Shown piece after piece: positions 36,623 through 51,800 of a stretch of DNA of 64,000 nucleotides (the stretch's first letter is position 1; every line of letters begins with the position of its first letter). Position numbers and translations under genes: made by a program. Source of the DNA: Notamacropus eugenii. Lineage: Eukaryota > Chordata > Mammalia > Diprotodontia > Macropodidae. The notes beneath the pieces were generated by a model, which worked only from the letters and a program-made list of their open reading frames with translations, did no database searches and had not been told where the DNA came from. The DNA lies in NCBI RefSeq assembly GCF_028372415.1, contig NC_092872.1:260735008-260799007 (forward strand). The letters run 5' to 3'.

Positions 36623-39600
36623 CTAGGAAATCAGTAAGAGAACATGTTAGGCTCAGTTGCATTCAGACTACTCTAGAATATGAGGAGGAGGGCTGAATGA
36701 GAAATCAGGAAATGTAGATTCTAATTTCTGCCTTAGCCTTCTCATGTCTAGGCCTCAGAAGATACTGTGATTCTTACACTGCAGATGTCATTTGGCTTAG
36801 TAATTTTGCCTAGGGTTGGACACATTCAAAAATTCCAAATATGGAATCTGAATGTGGTTGAAAAGTGAATGCTAAACCAGTTTGGGTAGATCTGATATCA
36901 GGGTGGCATCATGCAGCAAGAGAACTTCTGGGGTCTGTGCTTTAGTTACCCTCTTGTCACATATGATCTCTAAGCCTGAGCTTCCTTTTCTCTGCACGCT
37001 ATGTACTGGTAGGACAGCATGTCACATGGGGCATCGTGTCATGGGGTAGGGGGGAAGTTTTATACCAAATGATCTCACTATACTACTCGAGTAAATACCC
37101 TTTTCTAAAAACTAATGAAGCCTGGAGAACTAATTTACATGAGCCAGTTATCATGTGGGAAGCACATTGCTTGGGGCTTATAAGCTATAGCTGTAGATAA
37201 AACAATTTTCAACCCCTCCAGGGAGAGGTACCACAGAACTTTAAGAAGGCACTGTGGCCACACTCTGGGGACAAAACTCATCAGTGTGAATGTGAGCTAA
37301 TGCCTCCAAGAATCTACATGCACTAGACAAAATAATTAGCATCAAAGTAATATAGTCAGCACCAGTAATTTCTGTTTCTATTACAAATCTCTCCATATTT
37401 TAGTGCTTAAAAAGCTTATAAATATAAAGAAACAGCCTTTTTTGACCACTAGATGGCATATATCTAGCTGTAACAAAGCTCTCAGTAGTGAAAAAAAAAT
37501 CTTATCTTGTTGGATTAAAAAAAACTGGTAACAGAAGATACATTGTGGCACTCCCTCTTAGTGCTTCACTAAGGAATGTCAGGTAATGTTAAGCAAAATT
37601 GACTGATTAGAGCTTTATTTCATTGCCAATAATTTCTTGGTACTTGTAGATGATCTGTGGGTACCAACCAAGGGAATACTGATACTGATGAAATCACAAG
37701 ACCTTGAAGTCCTGCAGATGATTCACAAATTGGATAATCACCCCCTCTCTGTTTTTCTGAAATAGCTGTCTCACTTAATAGTTCTTCAGTTCAAGTTCTT
37801 CAGGGTGCAGAAAATGCTTTGGTAGCTTGGTTGAAATCACTTTGAAAAATCTAGCTTCTAGAATGAAAAACCTAATCTGACCAGTTCCATTAAATAAACA
37901 AGCTGCCTGCTACAACTGTGCGCTAAATGACTAAATGCCATGCATTCCTTTTGGTTGCGTGTCTTAAAACAAGCACATTAGTCCCACCGTAGATGTCTAG
38001 CCTTGCAGTACATGACACGATGCCAGCTTCATTCTTGGCAGACAGTGTGTACCATCCGGCATCTGCTTTCTTGGCTGGCTGGATAAGGAGGCAGACATAA
38101 CCTGTTGTATCTTGGTGCATGCTGAAAAAAGAAAAACAAAACCTTTCACCTGGAGATATTGCTGTACCTTTGGGCATAGGCTTCGGGGTGATCCCTAGTA
38201 CACATTCCATTTTGGTTTCCATGATTTTTATGCAGGTGAAATCAGGATGAGGGAAGCATGGTGAAATAGATGGAGGAGGGTCTTGGAATCAGAAAGACCC
38301 AAGTTTAAGTTCAATCACTGACCTATACTAGACATGTGACCATGGCCAAGTTACTAAACTTCTGAATGCCAAGGCAACTCTGAAAGTATCTGATTATAAA
38401 TCTTTGGGGGTGGAAGAAGTTTCCACACTGGGAATTCCTCTAGTCTGTTACAATCATATGGTTTTCCACCTTCCTCCTACCACCAAAGATATTTTAAAAA
38501 TCAGGTTTAGGTAAACATTAATGGTACCCTTACAGAAGAAGTCACAAAAAGGTACAGTCTGGAGAAAGTAAGAAACAGCCTAAGACACAGTGGGAGGGGC
38601 TCAACAGCCACCTGTTTCCCACCCTTTCCATCTTAGGTCTCCTAGTCTGCATTTGCTTCAGCTCCAGTAGCTTCCGCTAACATCCTGCCTGGGCTGAGGT
38701 AGCCACTTTTTGTCCTTGTAGTCACAGCAACTTGTATACAGTAAGTACTTATTAAATGCTTGCAGAATGAATGGCACCTGGTTACTGTGAGTTTTATCAT
38801 GGATCTCAGGAGTGTCGAATATTCCTTTTCTACTTAACGTACCTTGAGGACAAAGACTACTTCATTTCTTTGTAGCCTAAGTGCCTAGCATAGTCTGGCA
38901 CACAGTAGGTGCTTAGTAAATGCTTACTGGATTGAGATGGTTAGATTTTTTCTAAAAGAACTTCTACTAGGAAATCTGGGAAAAGAAAACGAAGACAGAA
39001 GTAAAGAAACAGACTCACTTAGAGGACACAGATTTTTTTTTAACAACCTTATTTACACTTGAAGTCTAGCCACAGCATGACTTGGCTAATGGGGCATCCT
39101 CAGCCCCTGTTTAGGGAGAAAGGGTGGATGCTCAGACTTTTAGTTGGCAGGGCATGTGTATTTGTGCTGGTGCCATTCCAAGGCTCCCTCCATATGAGGG
39201 TGAGTACCCAGCTGGTCTCTTCTTCCTCCAAAGGCCTTTGGTACTTCTGTTCTGCTGCCTCTCGGTCCTCCTCCCCAGCCTCTCTCCAAGAGGAAGGCAC
39301 TTCTCTATCTGGCTCCCACAGAGCTTCCCCTTGTATCCAGGTTATCCTACTCCAGTTTCTGATAGGCTAGGTGACTCTAGGACAGGGCCCTAGAATTCCT
39401 ATCTTTGTTCCTTCCTTGCCTCTTTTCTCCAAGCTATTTGGTTTTTTTTGAAAACCTATTTACCAGCTGGTGGTTGAGCCTGGTTCTCTCCTTTGGCGAG
39501 GCTTGGCTTCTTCTCCTGTTGTACCTAGCTTGCCAAAACCCCATTGATGGACACCTTATTTCTTCTCTTGGAATTTGTCTGCATCCTGCCAGCTCCTCCT

Positions 39601-42600
39601 AAGGGCCTGAAGCACACTCCTTGTCTCTGTGCCAAAGCTCATTCATTTTCCATGGCTGGGTCTGCCCATAAAAGCTGTTTCCTGACTCAAGGGCACATGT
39701 AGCTCTTACTTCATGTGCACGACAGAGGTGATAAGACAGATCAAGAATGTCCTAGCTCAGGTGACCAGCTCTACCCACTGGCTTCAAACTCATTTCACTC
39801 AGGTGCCACTTGTAGGGAGGAGGAGACCTTCCAGAATTCTAGTACTACAATTCTAAAATAAAGAAATTACACAATATTTTTTAAGGACATACTTTCTATT
39901 ATGAGAAGAAAAGGGAAATTTTTTCATGGCATGGTATGTGTAGAAAAGCTGACTATGTGCAGCTGATCCTGTCTTTCTTACCAGTCATGCAAAGCACTGT
40001 CCTTCCCCTGGGATCCCCCAGAAGGGAAAACTTCCTACAGAGGGGGGAAGGAGAAGGGAAGTTGAACCTTTCCTACAAGTGGTGATTTGGATCACACAAT
40101 TTTCTCCAACAAAACCACATTTTAGTTTGGGAGCTGGAAAGATGAAGAAGGGCAAAGATACATCAGCCCATGCATGCTTTAACCTAGTTTACTGTGTTTG
40201 CTGTAGCACAAATTAGGTCCTTTCTAGTTCTCTTAAGTTTTGCAAGTAAAAGCAATTTTGTTTTTATTTTATGCAATTCTAAGATGGCAAAATATGAAAA
40301 TATCTTAAAAACTATTTGGTTTTAAGGATCAAATCCTGCCATTCTGAAGAAAATACTTTTTGGTAAACTCTCAGGGCCCCCAGTCTGTGCATTCCTCTGT
40401 GGGCTTTGGACCCTGTGGGGAATGTGCCCTCTGCTCTTCTTGCTTTCCTGCCCTTGGTGGTTAAGGGCTGGAACAGTCAGGAAACAAGGTTGTAGGGAGT
40501 AGGAAGCACATATGCATATATGGATTCATTTATTCAACAAAAAATTTACCTAGTGCTTCTTACATGCACATCATTAGCAAGAGGCACAAACAAGCCACTA
40601 GTATCAGGGCATTTCCAATGAGTGGAAGGGCTTAGTGTGGAGAAAATAGGTTTAATTTCTTTTTAAAAAATTCTGCAATTTTATTATGTTCAGTGTCTAA
40701 CAAAGTTCCTGAGGATTGTATTGATTATTTATTGCAAAGAAAGATTTTCATAAGATACTTTTAAGTATACGCTATGTATGAAGGTGGCTGGCATTGGTTC
40801 ACATATCGAGTCTGCACTACTAAGACTCAATCATTTTGGATTGTGGGCATGATACAATTCACAAATGACATTTAAAAGCAAGTTTGTTCATGTTTAGGAC
40901 AACTACATTTTCTCCTTGTGCAAAATGAATTCTTATTTTGGGTTCTGTACAGAAGAAAAAAGACCTGCGAAGAAAGTATATTGGTGCTATGACTCTGAGA
41001 AGATTCATCACTCCTTATCAAAAAGATGCATTTCAGAAAAATTCAATTTCTTACTGAAAGCAGTTGAGCAACAAAGAAGTTTAGAGACTTGGAGTTTATA
41101 GTACTGGAGGGGCCAGCAGCTGCACAGACACTCACAGGAGAGTCCAGCCTTTCCACTAGTGGTGCAAGGTACAAGTATACTCTGACAGCAACATTTCCCC
41201 AATTACATTTTCCCATGAAAATGAGAAACATATTGGTAGACACAGATACCTGATTAGATACCACTGAAGTTTTAAAAATAGTCACATTAATAACATTTGA
41301 CCAAACCATCTGTTTTGGTAGAATTTAAAGCTAGGAATCAGCAATGTACTTCATGTTCCAAAGATTTAGATGGCTGGACTGGTGGTCTCAAAAGGAATGT
41401 GGTTATGCTGAAATCAAGTGTTTTTAAAATCTTTAACAAATGTGTCCTCAAATGTCATTGACAGTGTTTCTATTATATTTACAAGTTATGTCATTAAAAT
41501 TTAAAAGCTACACAAAGCTGCCTCTACCTCTCCTGGAAGCTGGTGCAGCAGAGATCTCAAATAGCTATGTACAAATGCATATACACACACACACACATAT
41601 ATGTAAACAGGTGGCCATACTTTCCTGACTGAACATGTGCTACCTACATCCTGAAAATTCACAAACTATTGCCTATGTCTCTTTGGGTACTGGAGGAAAA
41701 GGAACCATGTGAGAGATGAAATCAAGGTGTTTATGGAAGTTGTTGCTTTGTGTCTCTGAGTCTAAGTTTTCTTCTCTGTTCAAATGAGGGATTGGTCCAA
41801 GTGATTGCTGAGGTCACATACAGTCCTATGTCCCTAATATTTGAAGTCCTAATGCCTTCTGGACACCCTATTAGGCAGTGGCAAACTCTTCATCGGACAT
41901 TTAACCGACTGAATACAATATGCACAATTCCACCCCAGGTATCCCACCAGCCTCTAAGGTTTCTCAAGCACCACAATGACCTTCTAAGTAGCAGCAATAA
42001 GCATACTGGCAAAGGCAACCAAATGAATGGGATTTGTGTCAGAGAATCAACACTTAGAGACTTCGTTCTATGTTTAAAATGTGTTTAGAGAAAACAGTCA
42101 AAATGTGCTCACTCTGAAGGCAAAATCAGCCTTGTTAGTCTCAGAGGTGATTAAGAAATATGCCATCAAGTTATACCTGACTCTTTCTCTGGTGAAAGGG
42201 ATGGTCTCATTATCTTTCTTCCAGTAGAACACAGGGGGCGGCATGCCCACCACACGGCACTCTAGTCGAACAGGATGGCCTTCAGGCACACCGCTGTTCT
42301 GTAGTTTCTCTAGGAACACGGGTGCTTTCTTCACTTCTTTGGCTAGACAAGAAAAGTAGAATTAGTTTGTGACAAATGAGGTCCACGATGTCTTCATCTT
42401 AAGAGTCAATTGATGGATGCATAACCCTCGATAACCACCCTCCCCCCACCCTAGGTCATTCCTCTGGCTCTTTGTAGATCTATAACAAGGAATTCTTGCC
42501 TTGATACACATTAAAATAGTTTTAAAAAATAAAGAATAGAAAGAATTCTCACTCTTGCTTAACTAACTGTACCTTCTATGAAGGAAAAAAAAGAAGCAAC

Positions 42601-45600
42601 ACCAAGGAATTATACACTCACTCAACAGGTATTTATTGATTTCCTCCACCACATCAAAGGGGTTGTACTAGGGTGCTGGGAGGCCCCTGGTCCTTTCCCA
42701 CACTGAGCTCCTTCACAACTCTTTATGACCCCATTTTGGAGTTTTCTTGGCAAAGATACGGGAGTGTTTTGTCATTTATTTCTCCAGCTCATTTTACAGA
42801 TGGGGAAACTGGGGCAAACAGGGTCACACACCTAGTAGATGTCTCCGAAGCTAGATTTGAACTCAGGGAGATGAGTTTTCCTGACAGCAGGCCCAGCACT
42901 CTATGCACTATGGCGCCACCTACCGGTTTGTTTCTTTTATTGCTCAACACAATTTTGAGAAACCATATCTATTAAAAGCAAAGTTGCCACTTTTCATTTG
43001 AACTTATTTCCTGGGGGTGTTTCTTATTTTTAAAACATAAAACAATTTCCTGAATGAATGCTTTTGGTAAGGCAGTTTCCTGGTCAGCCAGCTGACCTTT
43101 TAGCCAAGTAGCACAAGGCATACATGGGAAGCATGGGGAGAGTGTGTCTGTCAAAGCAACCTCTACGTATCTGGGTTCCTCTCCTTTCCAGACGCTAATT
43201 TCTAGAATTAGCAACAGAAAATAGAATACAAATAGAAAAAGAAGAGATGAGCTTTTCAAAGCTGTTTTCTTCTCCCTATGATGCCATTCCCAAGAGCAGT
43301 GGTTTTCAAGGTGTGTTCCATGGATGACTAGGGATCCTCAGATCTTTTTAGGGGGTCAGCAAAGTTAAAATTATTTTCATCATGATACTAAGACATTATC
43401 TGCAGATATGAGAATTCAGCAGTTTTCTACTGTCAGACTTTAAAGAGATTTGCAAAATTATGTAAAACAATATCACTTCTCACTACATTTTTTGTTTTGG
43501 AAAACACTGTTACTCTTAATAAAGAGATACTTACATTAACACATAATGGCTTTGTAATTGTTTATGAATTGATATTTTAAAAAAGTGCTCATTTTAATTT
43601 CAAATATAGTAAATACTGCTAGTAAATATTGCTAACACAGTAAATATTTAATTTCTAATATAGTCAACAAAAGCTCTTTGATAGTTTTTCAGAGCATAAA
43701 GGGTTCTTGAGACCAAAAAGTTTTGAGAACTGCTATCCTGGAGAAAGTAGGAGAATACCTGGGCCTAGGAATAAGGAAAGGCAAGTGTTCATTCTGGCAG
43801 TGCTACTGATCTAAGAGCTCACTCTGGCTTCAGTGTGATTCACTTGGCTAGTTCATCTGAAGCAGGGTAAATGAGAGTCCCTGCCCACCCATCTCAAAAA
43901 AGGGATGTCAGGCTTCATTTCTCCATTCAGTATCTATTTGTTTAATACCAACTCTATGCAAAGCACGAGGCACTAGGCTTTTAGCTCACTACCAGAGACA
44001 TGACAGGTGAGTTGGGAACACAGCCTTCACCATTGGGTTGGTGTAGAGTTAAGAAGTGGCTGAACTTGGGTCTCCTGGGGCAGAGGTCAACGGGATCTAA
44101 AGAATTAGCCCTGGTGAATACCTTGGAAATGAGATGAATCATCTGAGCAAAAAAGCTTACCTACTACTGTGAGCTCTAGACTGAATGAATTCTGTCCTGT
44201 TTTGTTGGTAGCAACACATGTGTAGGTCCCGGCATCCTTCTGGGTAAGAGGGTCGATAAGCAGAGAGTGGACTCCAGTCTCTCTAATCAGCATCTTGTGG
44301 GTGCTGTCTGGCAGTACGGGTTGACCGTTGAGCAACCACATCAGCTCTGGGGGTGGTAAGCCACTCACCTAACAAACAATGGGACAACTGAGGCCAATGA
44401 CAGATTGATGACAAATTAATTTATCAGGTGGCTTAATCTCTTTATCCTCAATGAGCACAACACCGTAAGGGTGAACCTTGGAGCTACACAGTAGTGTGGG
44501 CATGAAAACACATTACTCAAGGTAGTCCTGGATTTGTTATCACAAGGAACGAGAGCTAGCTGTCATTAACTGCATTCCTCTCTCCTAACTGTGGATGTGA
44601 TTAAATGATTCAGTTTAAAAATTTGTCATATATTACACAGACATCATTCCATGAACTTGGAGTACTAATAATTACAGGTGTGATTAGTAGTCCTTCTTCA
44701 TCATCACCATCATTACAGCCAGCATTTACATCGTGCTTTACAAATATCTCATTTGATCTTCATACCAACTCTAGGATGTAGGTGCTATTATTATTCTCAT
44801 TGCTACTAAATGCATAAGGCTGGATTTGAACTCAAATCTACTTGACTCCAAGTCCCATGCTCTCTCCATTGCCCTACCTAGCTTCAATTCAATTAGCTGA
44901 ATTCATTAATTCGTTAGTCATAGAACCATGGAATTTCTGAGAGGAAAAGGGACCTTAGAGGTCATCTAGTGACCTCTCCAATTTATGAAGAGGAAACAGG
45001 CCTAGAAAAGTGAGGTAACTTACCCAAAGTGACAATGCAGGATTGAAACACACATCTTTAAGATCCTAGATTAATTCTTTTTCTCTCACTTGTTTTTTTT
45101 TAAATCTTAACTTCATTTAAAATATTTTAAAATTTAATAAGCATTTTTTTTTCCTTTTTACTTTCTCCATTTAAAAAGAAAAGAAAAAGAAATCCTTATG
45201 ACAGATATGCGCAATCAAGTAAAACAAATTCCTTCAAGTATGTACTTCTCAATCAGCTTCTGATGACCCTCCCCCTCAGTCAGGAGGTGAATAGCACGTT
45301 TCATCATTAGGCCCCTAAAACTGTGGCCAGTCCTTGCATGGATCAGAGTTCCTATGTCTTTCAAAGTCATTTGTCATTACAATGTTGTTACTGTACAGTG
45401 TTCCCTTGGCACTCTTCAGTTCAGTCAGCATTAGATCAGACAAGTCTTCCAGGTTTCTTTGAAATTAAGCCTTTCATCATTACTTATGGTATATTAGTAT
45501 CCCATTACATTCATGTCCCATAACTAGGCTGCTTCCTAATAGGTGGGTACCTTAGTTTCCAGTCTGGGTCACTATGAAAAGTGCTATCAATATTTTTACA

Positions 45601-48600
45601 CATATCCTTTTCCCCTTTGCTCTCTTTGGGGGTCGTGGCACTGCTGCTCTATTACACCATCCTACTTTTCACTCTATGTTTGGGAGGAGGGAACTAGTGT
45701 CTGGGGGGTCAGGCAAGGCATCACATGGAAGATGGTGTCTGAGCTGCATCTTAAAGGAAGAGAGAGGATGATATGAGGCAGAAGCAAGGAGGGAGGGAGT
45801 GGGAGTGTTGTGAGTTAGAAGAGAGAAGTCCAGCATGGCTGGATAATGTACTGTGAGAGAAGAGTAATTTCCAGTGGAGTTAGAAATGTAGTTTGGGGCC
45901 AGGTTGTGTAGGGATTTAAAGGGTAAACAGAGGAAAGAATGTTTCATTCTAGAGGTAATAGGAAACCAGTGGAGTTGACTGAGTCACATGGTCAGATCTG
46001 GGTTTAAGGAAAATGACTAACAGCAGTGTATAGTGTATGACATGGACTGAAGTGACAAGATACTTGAGGCAGAGAGACCAATTAGGAGTTTTTAGAATTT
46101 ATTTAAGTGAGAGCTGATGAATGCCTGAACTAAGTTGGTAGCTATGCCAGTGGAGAGAAGGGGTAAGGTACAAGAGATGTGAAGGTAGGAATGTGCTGGG
46201 AGGATAGGCCTGAGGAACGAGATCACAAACCTGAGAAACTGGAAGGATGGTGGTGCCTTTGACAGAAATCAGGACACTTTGAAGAGGGGAGGGTTTAAGG
46301 GGGAAGAGAATGAGAATATGGTTAGACATCTTGAGTTTAAGATGTCTCCAGGATATCTAGTATGAAACATGCAATAGGCAATTGGTGAGGGAGGACTGAA
46401 GCTCGGGGGAGAGACAGGCTAAAAAAGCGGATTGGACATTATCATGCTTCCAGATTCCCAGTAGTAGGCAGGGAATCATAATCTTCAGAGTACTGAAAAT
46501 AAAACCTATGGAAGTGGATGAGGTTGCCAAGAGAAAGTCCATCAAGGGAGAGGAGAAGAGGGACCATGACAGAACTCTGAGAAACACAGAGCCAGGGGAC
46601 GTGATGTGGTTGGGGAGTATGAGGTCCAGTGTTCAGGATATAAATGCCTGAGGGGCATTTATCAATTTTGATGTCTTAAGAAACTGACTTTCATGTAACT
46701 TGACAATGCTGATGTAACTTTTTAAAAAGTAGATCTGAGAATAAAATGCTACAGGTTTAGCAGAAGATTTTCATATAGTATGAGTTTTTAAAAGACAAAT
46801 TTACTAGAAGTATTTGAAGGAAAGACAGTAATGGTACCTCTCCCTTCCTTAGAAAGCAAAAGGGGTTAGATCAAAGAATAGGAACATGCAGCCTACCTTA
46901 CAGTCCAATCTACAGAGCCGTCCCTCATGAGCAACCATGTCACCAGGAGCCTGAAGGAAATGGGGCCTGAAAAAACGTTCCTGTAAAGGTTCCTTATCTC
47001 CTTCTTGCATCCGGGCTCTCCCCCTGCAATACAACACAACTTCAGTTATGTTTACAAAGTATGTTAGAAACCTTAAAATGATATAGAAACTCCAACGTTG
47101 TTGTCATTGTTACTATCTTAACTTCACATCTTTTTGATGGAATTCAGATAAAAACAGACTGTGGACAAGTCACTATCCTATCCCCTATTCTTTTATGTTT
47201 AATGTTGTATGGATTATTGAAATACTGATAAAATGACTACTTTCCCTTACTTAATTAGATGTGGGGGGCAGCTCATCCCCTGTGGGCTTTATGTGAGCAT
47301 CTTTAGGACAGTGCCAAGGGCAAACAAGATGATGGGGATGACAGGTACCCGTTTGCTTCCGGCATGGTTTTGATTTCTTCCACTAGATCTTATTTTGAAA
47401 GCTTTTTATTCCATAAAGCTTGAAGATTGTGAGTATTTGTTATAGGAATACCTATTAAGAACATCGTTCTTAGATTTTTGTGGATTAATAAGTACGTAGA
47501 GGTGATTGAAGGTCAACTTTTGTCTATGATAATACTCTCATTCCAGGACACTGTATTTGTTCAATTTTAAGGATATTTTAATATCTATATCTGTAAAATA
47601 AAGACTGTTGTATGAGGTTATGAAAGTTATTGAGCTGATGTTTAATTCTAGCCACCATGTCATGCCTTGCTAAATATTTAGGATGTGCCACAATTTTCCA
47701 AACTACACAGTTTCTACCCTTTTCTTCTATAATTGGCATTTATCAATAGGTTCAGTCCCCTTAAAGATAACCCATTTCTAAGTTTTGGTGCTGATGACTG
47801 ATCCCAAATTGCCACCATAAACCACTAAGCTTTTATTTTTAAATATCTGCATGAATAAGACATTTTTTCAAAGCTTCTTAGTTGACATATTAGTTGAGCT
47901 CCTATGGAGTTAGCCGTGGAAGTCCTTTTGATTTCAGTCTTGGATTTTATTTATTTCATTGGCTTCAGGTGGAAATTAGCCACTTGACAAACTGACAAAA
48001 ACAGTCACATGAATTAATGGTCAGCCTTTACTATTGCTTGGTTAAGCGAAGTTTGTTCCAAAAGCATTTCAGTAAGTTTTTAACCTACTTTATCATGTGT
48101 TCTGAAAACTTTTATCAATCCTCTTCTTCCTTTTTTAGCCATCACCACCACCACCACCACCATCATCATCTATTATTTTCAGTGCTCAGACATCAAAAGT
48201 AAGTTTTCAATCCATTCCAACATATTTTTAACTGGCTCATAGCTCACTCTTATTTGCAGATGACACTGTGATCAATGCATTAAGTCCTAAAACACTAAAA
48301 CACTATAGGGTCCCTGCAATGAAACCTATAGGTACTCAAGGGATTGGCTTAGAGATCCAAACAGGAAAAGCCAACTGGATGAAGCATGCATATTGTCCAG
48401 CTTCTAAGAAGCAGATTTTCCAAAAGAAAGTAGAAAGATATGTAGTGGGCATAAACATACTGCAGTACATGCCACCAGTGGTAGCTTGTGGGAGAAATGT
48501 GGCAGAAAAGATTAGTTGGAAAAGGAGGAAAGAGTGAGAGACAAGAGCTGAATGGGCTCCAATATTTGTGAAACATCAAAGACTTAGAAAAAAGCGTTCC

Positions 48601-48766
48601 ATGGGTGGAGAGAGCAGAGGTCCTGTAGAAAGACATACACAAGAAAGCAGAGGATGAGACCGTGTGACTGGGTGTGAATTTGTGGTGGCTAAGGGAAACC
48701 TACAAGGATGAGACCACAATCCATCAAAGGATTGACAAATGTTAATACGTGGCCCTGGTGCTGGAT

Positions 48767-48815
<49 letters not shown>

Positions 48816-51800
48816 GCGTGTGCGTGTGTGTGTGTTTGTGTGCGCATGAGCGCAATGGACAACTGTAGGATCAGCCCAGGAAGTCTGAAGACTCTTCCCC
48901 ACAAGGTTAGCCACCAAGGAACAAAGGAATGTTCTATGGTCCAAGTTAGTGGAAGGAGTACTCCCACTGATGAAATACAGATCCTTCAATTATGGTGGCC
49001 TCTATGAGGTTTACTATGGGGCTCAGAGGGAACATTTTACTATGCTGGATTATAAACAAGTAAGAGAAAACCTGATATGGGGTTAGGATCACAGACAAAA
49101 TGCTAAGTGTGTCTCCAATGATGCAACAGGATGATCTTAAGAGATCTGTCACTAGATAAACCAGCTTCTGGCTCCTTTTCTCTGAAGTCAATCTGGGTTA
49201 AATGCCATCTCTCTCTCAGCTCTGGCTTTCAACAGTTGTACTTGTTCAAAATAAATAAATCAGCATTCCATCCAAATCTCAAAATGAGAGCCAAAGAAGA
49301 AGCCCTGTTTACTACCTGGGACAAGGCAGCTGTACTTTCTAGGTCCAGTGAGTAATTAAATTAACTCTGCCTATAAATTATGACAGATCGTTTTAAAGAA
49401 TAAAACGGTTCACTAAGTTAAAATGGAGAGAACAAACCAATAGTAACAGCTGTTCTTTCTGTAAAGGTATAGTTGCAACGGTGCTAAAATGCAGTATGTA
49501 AATATCTCAGATGCGGGTCACTACTTTTGTTTCTCCGATAAGTCACATTCATTCACTTTGTGTCAGCAACTGTAGAATGTTCTGCTGTAACTTTGTGGTA
49601 CCAACAGACTCTGGAGGAACCCAGGCTCTAGCCTTTTGATTTGAATCATCTTCATAAGATTCAGATTTATCTTCATAAAAAGAGGTAAACTTTTTGCTCT
49701 TCTCAAGCACTAATAAAGCACATGCTATTTGTATGAGCAAAACAGTGGCCCTGAATATTAAATCTGGGGTCCTATAATCAGCCACTAAAATGTTTTGTTG
49801 TCTCTTATATACTATGTATGTATTACTTAGTATCACAAGTACACAAGTTTTGAAGCATCCCTTTAAAAATGAGTTATAATTTTTTATAAAGAGGGGTATA
49901 TGCAAGTTATGGCTTGATCATTTTGCTTACCTGTGAGAATGAGTTGGTGTAAGTCGGCCACGCAGGGGCAAAGTCTGTACCATCAAGTGGCCAGAACAGC
50001 TGATTCTCCCCTAAGAAAGACACAATGAATGAGCACACCAACTAAAATTAGGGCCGTCTTCTACTTGGTTGTTTTCCAAAAGGTTTGGGGCTACTTAGTT
50101 TAGACTTCATGAATTGTTTTGGGAAATGAAAATGATACAATATGCTTATTAAGCGCTATTCCTAACATGGTCTCTATTTTTATCTCTGGAAACAGATATA
50201 ACTCAAAAATTGGCTACTGGCATTATCTGGCCACCTACATTATGGATATTAGATAGAGCATAGCCAGGTTCTCAGCCTTCCCTATATGTTGTCTATATAT
50301 TGCTTCTCTCTTTAAGACAGATTACAACCTGAAGAAATGCATAGGTCAAATCTGGAAACAACATGAGAACAGTATTCTGTAGCCTTTCTACATTCTGTAT
50401 TCCTTCTTTCAGGACCAGATGAACAACTATAAGATCACTTACATTGTTGTCATGTAATCTGGTAGAATTCCAGTTATTCTGGCCAATTAGTTTATCATTT
50501 ATTCTTTGAAGAGTAAAAACAGATATATTATTATGACCATTGTTTTATGGAATTTTTTCTCAGTTAACTCAAAGAACGGTCACATCCAAGATTTTATCCA
50601 ACTAGCCTAGAGGGAATACAGTAAATAAATAACAACAGAAGGAAAAGTAACAGGATGTGCTGGAAAAAGCATGGAACTTGGAATTAAGAGGGCTTAAGTT
50701 TGGATCTTGCCTCTGATGCCTACTAGTTGTATAACCACGGACAAGTCATTGATTCTTTTCTGAGCCTCAGTTTCCTCATCTGTAAAACAGTGATAATAAT
50801 TACATATACATGTGTCATTATATATGTTTATACATAAAAGGTGTAATATGTTATATTAAATATGTATAAGACCTTCTCTATATGCATTATGTGTGTGGAT
50901 AGTTTTAACTTCATAGTGTTGTTGTAAGGGTCAAATGACAGAAACAAAAATACAAGGGTTGGGCAACTTGCTCCTCATTCACTGGGGAGGCAGGAGTAGA
51001 ATGGAAACGCAGAGATGATATTGTAATGATGCAGGGTATCATGCACTATTCTCCTCAAGCCACGATGTTTCACCTCTGTTTTTCTAATTAGTTCTGGGCA
51101 ACTAAGCATTTTGGAATGTTTTCCTTAAAATGAAATTAGCTACCTTACCTTTCCCTCTCTATATTATATGGGACTCAGAGTACCCAGCTTTGCTTTAGTC
51201 TCTACCTGTGGGTTGGCAGCCATGATTGTGTAGTTTCCATCGTCATCACTGGCGGTTGAGTCAATGTGCAGAGAACATGTTCCATCCCCCATTCTCTTCA
51301 TCTTGCAATGTTCATTTTTTTTAGAAATTTGTTTCCCATCCTTGAACCAATAAACCTGAAGAGAGAGAGAATAAGGAACACAGCCTTTGATGCCTGGGAA
51401 GAATGATAAGTAAGAAGAGGTGAAGGACTTTAAGTGGGAGTGATTATTATCTCCATACAAATGGTCAATCTCTTAAAATAAGTGCACAGAGCATGGATTT
51501 GATAAAAAGCCAAACATTTAAATTATGTCAGTGTTGTAATATATACATAATACTGGAAACAGAATTTCCAACCCAATGAGCTTGTCAGTATAGTATAAAG
51601 GATAGAGAACTGGAGATGGAGTCTGACTTGAGTGCTAAACCTTTCTTGGACCCTTAGAAGTTGTGGGACTTAGAGCAAGTTATGCAATCTGTGAACACTA
51701 GGTGTTTACTATGTAAAATGGGGATACCTCACACCTAATAGGGTTGTTGTATAGTTCAAATGAGATTACGTGTGTACATATTTAGCAAATGGAAACTGCT

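Noticed and set aside
48139-48171. Poly-histidine stretch
   Set aside because: A CAC/CAT simple repeat in a MYPN intron without a supporting gene.
48576-48989. His/Thr-rich and Cys/Val-rich ORFs near 48.8 kb
   Set aside because: They run through the TG microsatellite and an RTE remnant.
49549-49905. 118-codon minus-strand ORF just downstream of a MYPN exon
   Set aside because: It lies past the GTAAGC donor, does not match myopalladin and resembles no family; taken as chance.
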